20,040 nt of DNA from Demequinaceae bacterium (GTDB lineage Bacteria; Actinomycetota; Actinomycetes; Actinomycetales; Demequinaceae): assembly GCA_011524475.1 (NCBI GenBank), contig WTKG01000153.1, forward strand, positions 1 through 20,040, given 5' to 3'. Both the position numbers and the translations under genes were made by a program. The notes beneath the pieces are model-generated. The model was given only the letters and a program-made list of their open reading frames with translations. It made no database searches and was not told the origin of the DNA. Shown here piece by piece: positions 15,114-20,040 of this stretch (the stretch's first letter is position 1; the number at the start of each line of letters is the position of its first letter).

Positions 15114-15968
15114 ATGACCACATCGGGGGTTGTGAGGGTCCGCTTTGTGCTTTCCTACGACGGGAAAGATTTTGCAGGTTGGGCAACGCAGCCTGACCAG
15201 CGCACTGTCCAAGGGTGCGTGGAGGGGGCGTTGACTCGTCTTCTAGGCTCTTCTGAGCCAGCACGTTTGGTGGTGGCAGGCAGAACCGATGCAGGTGTGC
15301 ATGCACGTGCCCAAGTGGCCCACTGCGACATCGCCGCTCAGGCGTGGGAACGTCTAGACGAAAAAAATTCTGGCCGTTCAGCAAGTGTGTTGACAAGAAA
15401 GTTGAACTCTCTGCTTCCCGACGATATTGCGATCCACCATACGGATATTGCTCCACCAGGTTTTGATGCGCGGTTTTCCGCACAGGCCCGTCACTATCGC
15501 TATCGGGTGCACGATCGCATCTACGCACGTGACCCACTCGTCCGTGGACATGTGATGTTTCATGATCGCCCACTTGATGTGGATACCCTCAATGACGCAT
15601 CTGCCAGATTGCTTGGGCTGAGAGATTTCGCTGCATTCTGTAAACCACGGCATGGGGCGACCACGATTCGTACATTGATGGACTTCACGTGGACACGTGA
15701 CACTCACACTGGAATCTTGGATGCGCATGTTGTTGCTGACGCGTTTTGTCACTCTATGGTGCGCTCTCTTGTCGGAGCAGTTTTGGCGGTGGGGGATGGT
15801 CGTCGGGATCTTGCGTGGCTGACAGAGGTTTTAAGCCAGAATTCTCGTAGTTCCGAGGTTCGTGTTGCCCCTGCCCATGGTTTGGTGCTTGAAGTTGTGG
15901 ATTATCCGGTTGATGATCAACTTTCTGCTAGAGCATCAGCGACCCGGGCGAAGCGGACATTGAATTGA
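15114..15968 (+). CDS. truA: tRNA pseudouridine synthase A
   Basis: Encodes 284 residues. TruA converts uridines 38-40 in the tRNA anticodon arm to pseudouridine. The N-terminal strand VRFVLSYDGKDFAGWATQPDQRTVQG and the catalytic motif GRTDAGVHA are clear; D59 is the nucleophile-equivalent Asp. The second half has DFAAFCKPR and the C-terminal FCHSMVRSLVGAVLAVGDGR block. The frame is open upstream into rplQ; ATG 15114 with AAAGG upstream gives the normal length. The rplQ-truA-rplM order is common in bacteria. The stop codon is embedded in the -35 box of the rplM promoter. Confidence 0.97.
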   Translation: MTTSGVVRVRFVLSYDGKDFAGWATQPDQRTVQGCVEGALTRLLGSSEPARLVVAGRTDAGVHARAQVAHCDIAAQAWERLDEKNSGRSASVLTRKLNSLLPDDIAIHHTDIAPPGFDARFSAQARHYRYRVHDRIYARDPLVRGHVMFHDRPLDVDTLNDASARLLGLRDFAAFCKPRHGATTIRTLMDFTWTRDTHTGILDAHVVADAFCHSMVRSLVGAVLAVGDGRRDLAWLTEVLSQNSRSSEVRVAPAHGLVLEVVDYPVDDQLSARASATRAKRTLN

Positions 15969-15993
15969 GTTTCCCTCTCTAGGCGGGTATGAT
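15965..15993 (+). promoter_or_regulatory. Housekeeping sigma-type promoter for rplM-rpsI
   Basis: TTGAGT (15965-15970) and TATGAT (15988-15993) are spaced by exactly 17 bases and each matches consensus at five of six or nearly so. The -35 overlaps the truA TGA stop. Transcription would begin near 16000, one base before the folded rplM leader starts. Confidence 0.75.
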
Positions 15994-16000
15994 CGGTCGT

Positions 16001-16075
16001 CGTTGTCCGGAACATGACTTACGGGTCAAGCTGTGCCGGAACAACGTGAGGGCGACCTATGGAGGCGCCCGGACA
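16001..16075 (+). promoter_or_regulatory. Structured rplM (L13) mRNA leader with alternative pairings
   Basis: Stem 1: CGTTGTCCGG (16001-16010) pairs with CCGGAACAACG (16036-16046), ten pairs with one bulged A, enclosing a small hairpin TGAC (16015-16018) with GTCA (16025-16028). Stem 2: GGGCG (16050-16054) with CGCCC (16066-16070), and CCT with AGG inside after a bulged A. TGTCCGG (16004-16010) is also a perfect seven-base complement of CCGGACA (16069-16075), a pairing that excludes both stems. L13 leaders that regulate rplM-rpsI are known in Firmicutes and E. coli; whether this is related cannot be judged by eye. Confidence 0.6.
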
Positions 16076-16103
16076 TAACCGAGTGAACAAAGAAGGCTGT
16101 GAA

Positions 16104-16547
16104 GTGCGCACGTACACCCCTCATGCGGGAGATAACACCGCGACCTGGCACGTGATTGACGCGACTGATGTCGTGCTGGGCCGCCTTGCCAGCACTGTGG
16201 CAAGCCTTGTGCGAGGTAAACACAAGCCGACTTTTGCCCCTCACATGGATTCTGGCGACTTTGTCATCGTCATTAACGCCGAGAAGATTGCGCTGTCTGG
16301 GAATAAGGCAGAGGCAAAGCTTGTCTACCGGCATTCTGGTTACCCTGGAGGCCTGCGTTCCACCCCTATCGGCGATGTTCTTGCCAAGGACCCGGCGCGG
16401 GTGGTGGAAACTGCGGTGAAGGGAATGCTGCCCAAGACAAAACTCGGGCGCGCGCAGTTCTCCAAAGTTAAGGTGTACGCAGGTGCTGAACACCCACATG
16501 CTGCACAGCAGCCCACGCCATTTGAGATTACCCAGGTCGCGCAGTAG
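16104..16547 (+). CDS. rplM: 50S ribosomal protein L13
   Basis: Encodes 147 residues, the usual size for L13, an early assembly protein of the large subunit. The GTG start at 16104 gives [10 protein letters not shown], the common actinobacterial N-terminus, with AGAAGG at 16091-16096; an upstream in-frame ATG at 16059 lies in the loop of a leader hairpin and would add 15 non-conserved residues. The [16 protein letters not shown] and [12 protein letters not shown] blocks and the [27 protein letters not shown] signature are complete. Cotranscribed with rpsI. Confidence 0.98.
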   Translation: MRTYTPHAGDNTATWHVIDATDVVLGRLASTVASLVRGKHKPTFAPHMDSGDFVIVINAEKIALSGNKAEAKLVYRHSGYPGGLRSTPIGDVLAKDPARVVETAVKGMLPKTKLGRAQFSKVKVYAGAEHPHAAQQPTPFEITQVAQ

Positions 16548-16562
16548 GCGCGAGGAGGAAAA

Positions 16563-17030
16563 GTGTCTGACGTTACAACCGAGAACCCAACAGAATTCAC
16601 GTCGGAGTCCGCTCCGGTCCGGGGTACAGGATCTTCGACAATCGAGCCAGGCGCAGGTCTTGGTCGACGCAAGGAAGCGATTGCGCGCGTGCGCCTCACC
16701 CCAGGTTCCGGGGAATGGACAATCAATGGCCGCACTCTTGACGATTATTTCCCCAACAAAGTGCATCAGCAGCTTGTGAACAGTCCCTTTGTGTTGTTGC
16801 ACATCGAGGGTTCGTTTGATGTGCACGCCCACGTGTCAGGTGGGGGCCCGTCGGGCCAAGCAGGAGCCTTGCGTCTTGGTGTGGCGCGTGCCCTCGATGC
16901 AATCGATCGTGATGCGAATCGAGCGGATCTCAAAAAGGCCGGTTTCCTTACTCGCGATTCCCGTGTGGTAGAGCGCAAGAAGGCTGGTCTCAAGAAAGCC
17001 CGTCGCGCGTCCCAGTACTCGAAGCGCTAA
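16563..17030 (+). CDS. rpsI: 30S ribosomal protein S9
   Basis: Encodes 155 residues. S9 reaches the P site with its C-terminal tail, which here ends in the invariant SKR (RRASQYSKR). The core begins at [19 protein letters not shown] (about residue 33); the ~30 residues before it are an acidic Ser/Thr-rich extension common in actinobacterial S9. The GTG at 16563 follows GAGGAGGAAAA, a strong ribosome site, 15 bases after the rplM stop. glmM starts ten bases after the stop. Confidence 0.98.
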   Translation: MSDVTTENPTEFTSESAPVRGTGSSTIEPGAGLGRRKEAIARVRLTPGSGEWTINGRTLDDYFPNKVHQQLVNSPFVLLHIEGSFDVHAHVSGGGPSGQAGALRLGVARALDAIDRDANRADLKKAGFLTRDSRVVERKKAGLKKARRASQYSKR

Positions 17031-17040
17031 CGGCGCATAC

Positions 17041-18405
17041 ATGCCGCGCCTGTTCGGTACGGACGGGGTTCGAGGGGTAGCGAACCTCGATATCACTGCG
17101 GAGCTTGCACTCACCCTCGCTGCTACTACTGCTCACGTGTTGCGAGAAAAAGACGAACTCAAGGGTCCTCGGCCCCGTGCAATTGTCGGGCGGGACACTC
17201 GGATTTCGGGCCCCATGCTGAGTAACGCGGTTGCTGCAGGGCTTGCCGGTGCAGGGATAGATGTACACGATGTGGGGGTTCTCCCTACCCCTGGAGTGGC
17301 CCACCTTGTCTCAGCTCATGATGCGGACATGGGGGTGGTGATCTCTGCCTCCCACAATCCGGTGGAAGACAACGGGATTAAGTTTTTTGGTCGCGGTGGC
17401 AGCAAACTTGACGACGCTGTAGAGACACGTATTGAAGAATCTCTTCACCACGATTGGACGCGCCCTCAAGGAGCGCATGTCGGGTCAGTCACGGTATCTC
17501 CAGAGTTCTCTACAACATATGTGGCACATCTAATTCATGCTGTCCAGAAATTTGCTGAGAGCCCGGAGCCTCTCAAGGGACTGTCCGTCGTGATAGATGC
17601 GGCGCATGGGGCGGCCAGCGAAGTGGGGCCGCAGGCTTTGGTGCAAGCAGGAGCTGTGGTGAAGGTCATCAATGCGGAGCCGGATGGTCTCAATATCAAT
17701 GCGGGCGTTGGATCCACGCATCTTGAAGGTATCCAGGAGGCGGTAGTCGCCGCTGAGGCTGACTTCGGTGTTGCTTTTGACGGCGACGCAGATCGTTGCC
17801 TTGCCGTAGATCATCGCGGAGAAGTAGTGACCGGAGATCACATTTTGGGGATCCTTGCAGAGGCGATGAAAAATCGCGGCAGTCTGTATCGAGACACCGT
17901 GGTGGCTACGGTGATGAGCAATTTAGGTTTTCATCGGGGCATGCGCTCTGCTGGCATCGAGATTGTAGAAACCGCTGTCGGAGATAGGTATGTGCGTGAG
18001 GCTATGCAGGCGGAGGGTTACACACTCGGGGGGGAACAATCAGGCCACATTATCGTGAGCGAGTTTTCCACTACCGGAGACGGAATTCTCACGGCACTTC
18101 TGCTCGGTTCCTGTGTGGTGTCTTCTGGAAAGAGTCTTGCGCAGTTATGCCAGCACATCGAGACGTGCCCACAGGTACTTATCAACGTTCCTGATGTGGA
18201 TAAGTCGCGCGTGTATTCCGATGATCCACTCCAGCAAGCTGTGGCGAGAGTTCGTGACGAGCTGGGAAGCGAGGGGAGGGTGCTTTTGCGAGCAAGTGGC
18301 ACTGAACCCTTGGTGAGAGTCATGGTCGAAGCGGACACGGATACCCGTGCCCGTAGCCATGCTCAGTTGTTGGCGAAGGTGGTAGCGGAGCGGCTTGCGC
18401 TGTGA
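17041..18405 (+). CDS. glmM: Phosphoglucosamine mutase
   Basis: Encodes 454 residues of GlmM, which converts glucosamine 6-phosphate to glucosamine 1-phosphate on the way to UDP-GlcNAc and peptidoglycan. It begins MPRLFGTDGVRGVAN. The phosphoserine loop is ISASHNP with S104 as active serine, the metal-binding loop DGDADR starts at about residue 247, the sugar loop GGEQSGHI and the phosphate-binding RASGTEPLVRVMVE follow in order. The family length is about 445-455. It lies ten bases after rpsI, a conserved actinobacterial linkage, and overlaps the next gene by four bases (GTGA). Confidence 0.98.
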   Translation: MPRLFGTDGVRGVANLDITAELALTLAATTAHVLREKDELKGPRPRAIVGRDTRISGPMLSNAVAAGLAGAGIDVHDVGVLPTPGVAHLVSAHDADMGVVISASHNPVEDNGIKFFGRGGSKLDDAVETRIEESLHHDWTRPQGAHVGSVTVSPEFSTTYVAHLIHAVQKFAESPEPLKGLSVVIDAAHGAASEVGPQALVQAGAVVKVINAEPDGLNINAGVGSTHLEGIQEAVVAAEADFGVAFDGDADRCLAVDHRGEVVTGDHILGILAEAMKNRGSLYRDTVVATVMSNLGFHRGMRSAGIEIVETAVGDRYVREAMQAEGYTLGGEQSGHIIVSEFSTTGDGILTALLLGSCVVSSGKSLAQLCQHIETCPQVLINVPDVDKSRVYSDDPLQQAVARVRDELGSEGRVLLRASGTEPLVRVMVEADTDTRARSHAQLLAKVVAERLAL

Positions 18406-19076
18406 CATCTGACTCGTGGCTCGCGCAACTCTGGTCGTGGCTGGCGAGTGTGTCCGGCAGCGTGGAGGAGTGGCTTCTCGCGCATGTCGACTCGATATGG
18501 GTTTATTTCGCTACGTACGGTTTGTCCTTTACGGACGCGATTTTCCCCGTAGTTCCGAGCGAGTCAGTGGTAATCGCCCTTTCCACCACGTGGGCAGCTA
18601 CAGGAGAGCCGATTCTTCTTTGGGTGTGGCTTGCCGCTGCTTTGGGGGCTTGGACGGGAGATCAAGTCGCGTTTTCTGTGGGCAGACGCGTGAATCTTCG
18701 ACGCGTTCCCTTGTTGAGAAGTAAGCGGGGGCAAAGCATGCTTGAGTGGGCCTCGCATTCGTTAGAGAAGCGCGGTACCTCCTTCATTATTGCTGCACGT
18801 TTTATTCCTGGCGGGCGGGTGACGGTGAATCTGAGCGCGGGTTCTCTGGGCTACCCACGCCCACGATTTGTAGGAGTAGCAGCCATTGCTGCGGTTATTT
18901 GGGCGACGTATTCTGTCCTACTTGGGGTGATGGCTGGAAGTTTGTTTGGAGACAATCTGCTGGTATCTATCACGGTCGGAGTCGTGGGCGGCATTGCACT
19001 GGGATATCTCGTGGACTTTGTTCTTTCTCGGCTGGGGTTTTCACAGCCACACATGAGCGTGAACAAAGACTCGTAG
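18402..19076 (+). CDS. DedA-family (SNARE-associated/VTT domain) membrane protein
   Basis: Encodes 224 residues with several hydrophobic segments (about residues 28-48, 62-82, 125-145, 155-175 and 185-205). The DedA pattern is visible as the FPVVPSE motif (about residues 48-54), GAWTGDQVAFSVGRR, and FIIAARFIPGGRVTVNLSAGSLGY near residues 127-150 with the conserved RFxPGGR. DedA proteins are inner-membrane transporters; some act as undecaprenyl-phosphate or phospholipid flippases, which would fit coupling to the cell-wall gene glmM, but the substrate here is not known. The GTG start overlaps the glmM stop by four bases (GTGA), so it is translated with glmM. Confidence 0.85.
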   Translation: MTSDSWLAQLWSWLASVSGSVEEWLLAHVDSIWVYFATYGLSFTDAIFPVVPSESVVIALSTTWAATGEPILLWVWLAAALGAWTGDQVAFSVGRRVNLRRVPLLRSKRGQSMLEWASHSLEKRGTSFIIAARFIPGGRVTVNLSAGSLGYPRPRFVGVAAIAAVIWATYSVLLGVMAGSLFGDNLLVSITVGVVGGIALGYLVDFVLSRLGFSQPHMSVNKDS

Positions 19077-19106
19077 CCCGTCAGGCTTCACGCACTTATG
19101 TGGTTA

Positions 19107-20040
19107 TCAGAGTTTCCGCATGCGAACCTGTTCCACGCTGTGGTCGGCTCCTTTATGCAAAATGATGGTGGCACGCTCACGGGTAGGCGCGATGTTCTTT
19201 ACGAGATTGGGCGCGTTGATCGAGTCCCACACGTCGGCCGCGAGCGATCGGGCTTCGTCATCAGATAAATCTGCGTATGAATGAAAGTAGGATTCTGGCA
19301 GCGCGAAAGCTTTTTTGCGGAGAGATAAGAACCGATCTATGTACCACTGACGAATATCCGCTGCATCGGCATCGACGTAGATAGACATATCCAGAAAGTC
19401 GCTTACAGCGAGATGGGAGCCATCTGCGCTGGTGCGTGGAGCAGGCTGAAGAACGTTGAGTCCTTCGAGGATGAGTATGTCTGGAGCGGTGACTACGGTG
19501 TGTTCTCCAGGAACGATGTCGTAGGACAAATGTGAGTACACAGGCGCCTTCACCTGGTCTACCCCAGACTTCACGTGTGCGACAAAATCTCGTAACGCTC
19601 TGCGGTTATACGACTCAGGGAACCCTTTGCGGCCCAGAAGCCCGCGTGAGCGCAGTTCCTCGTTCGGGTAGAGGAATCCGTCAGTAGTGACGAGTTCTAC
19701 GTGAGGGCTCGATGGCCATCGAGACATGAGTTCGCGCAGGAGCCGCGCGGTGGTGGATTTTCCTACCGCTACTGAACCTGCTACTGCGATGACGAAAGGC
19801 GTACGTCGGTGAGACTGATTCAGGAAGTCCTGGCGCGCGTGGTGGAGATGGGTGGTCGCCTGGTGATAGAGATCAATCAAACGTGAGAGAGGGCGGTAGA
19901 TAGTGTCCACCTCGGGTACGTCTACCGGATCTTCTAGACCTCGCACCTTTGCGATGTCTTCCTCTGTAAGAGGCAGTGGCGTACGTCCCGCCAGCGCCGC
20001 CCATTCGTCGCGATCAAACTCGATATAAGGCTGTCTCTTA
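19107..20040 (-). CDS. coaA: Pantothenate kinase type I (5' end outside window)
   Basis: Read on the minus strand; 310 codons are visible and the start lies just past 20040. CoaA phosphorylates pantothenate, the first committed step of coenzyme A synthesis. Beyond the internal GTG at 19944-19946 the frame continues to the window edge as KRQPYIEFDRDEWAALAG, then RTPLPLTEEDIAKVRGLEDPVD, the typical actinobacterial CoaA N-terminus. The P-loop GSVAVGKST is followed by the substrate-binding TTDGFLYPNEEL, GRKGFPESYNRRAL, ILEGLNVLQP and IYVDA. E. coli CoaA has 316 residues, so few are missing. The stop (complement of 19107-19109) faces the dedA stop with only 30 bases between, without a clear bidirectional terminator. 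Confidence 0.97.
   Translation of the reverse strand, partial: KRQPYIEFDRDEWAALAGRTPLPLTEEDIAKVRGLEDPVDVPEVDTIYRPLSRLIDLYHQATTHLHHARQDFLNQSHRRTPFVIAVAGSVAVGKSTTARLLRELMSRWPSSPHVELVTTDGFLYPNEELRSRGLLGRKGFPESYNRRALRDFVAHVKSGVDQVKAPVYSHLSYDIVPGEHTVVTAPDILILEGLNVLQPAPRTSADGSHLAVSDFLDMSIYVDADAADIRQWYIDRFLSLRKKAFALPESYFHSYADLSDDEARSLAADVWDSINAPNLVKNIAPTRERATIILHKGADHSVEQVRMRKL

Noticed and set aside
19077..19106. Bidirectional terminator between dedA and coaA
   Set aside because: The 30-base gap shows no adequate inverted repeat with T-runs on either strand.
1..20040. CRISPR arrays, insertion sequences, prophage or defence genes
   Set aside because: No spaced repeat array, transposase-like product or terminal inverted repeats were seen; almost all of the window is housekeeping.

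Overview
The window is a chromosomal housekeeping segment from a Gram-positive actinobacterium: most of the S10-spc-alpha ribosomal protein cluster, followed by truA, rplM-rpsI, glmM, a DedA-type gene and coaA. Support for the phylum comes from moderately high GC, GTG starts, the short zinc-type S14, the type I CoaA with an actinobacterial N-terminus, RpoA starting MLIAQRPTL, and Lys/Ala-rich tails on ribosomal proteins. Absence of rpsD between rpsK and rpoA is also seen in several actinobacterial lineages. An Actinomycetaceae-like organism is my best guess, but this is inference.

Layout. 1-4363 (+): end of rplC, then rplD, rplW, rplB, rpsS, rplV, rpsC, rplP, rpmC, rpsQ (S10 block). 4418-8808 (+): rplN, rplX, rplE, rpsZ, rpsH, rplF, rplR, rpsE, rpmD, rplO (spc block), then secY and adk to 10745. 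Many junctions overlap by one base or abut, which implies translational coupling. 10746-11935 is the one accessory patch: two paralogous genes for small repeat proteins of the variant leucine-rich repeat (LRV/HEAT-like) type, where many actinobacteria carry map between adk and infA. 11936-15052 (+): a strong promoter, then infA, rpmJ, rpsM, rpsK, rpoA, rplQ (alpha block). 15114-19076 (+): truA, then a second strong promoter, rplM, rpsI, glmM and a DedA-family membrane protein. 19107-20040 (-): coaA, convergent with dedA and running off the window end.

How the genes work together. The products build both ribosomal subunits, initiate translation (IF1), insert membrane proteins (SecY), balance adenylates (Adk), transcribe (RpoA), pseudouridylate tRNA (TruA) and feed cell-wall precursor synthesis (GlmM). 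Regulation appears to sit in structured mRNA leaders. The most striking lies between rpmJ and rpsM (12466-12560): a four-way-junction fold with two GNRA-type tetraloops, and a hairpin loop that can form a six-base pseudoknot with a segment that could otherwise cover the rpsM Shine-Dalgarno sequence. A second leader, before rplM (16001-16103), has two mutually exclusive pairings. In both cases the structure begins almost exactly where a predicted promoter would start transcription.

Other oddities: L15 carries a ~112-residue Lys/Ala-rich N-terminal extension containing a perfect 113-base direct repeat, and L17 has a similar C-terminal tail. No tRNA, rRNA, CRISPR array or insertion sequence was seen, and no gene-free stretch exceeds 300 bases.
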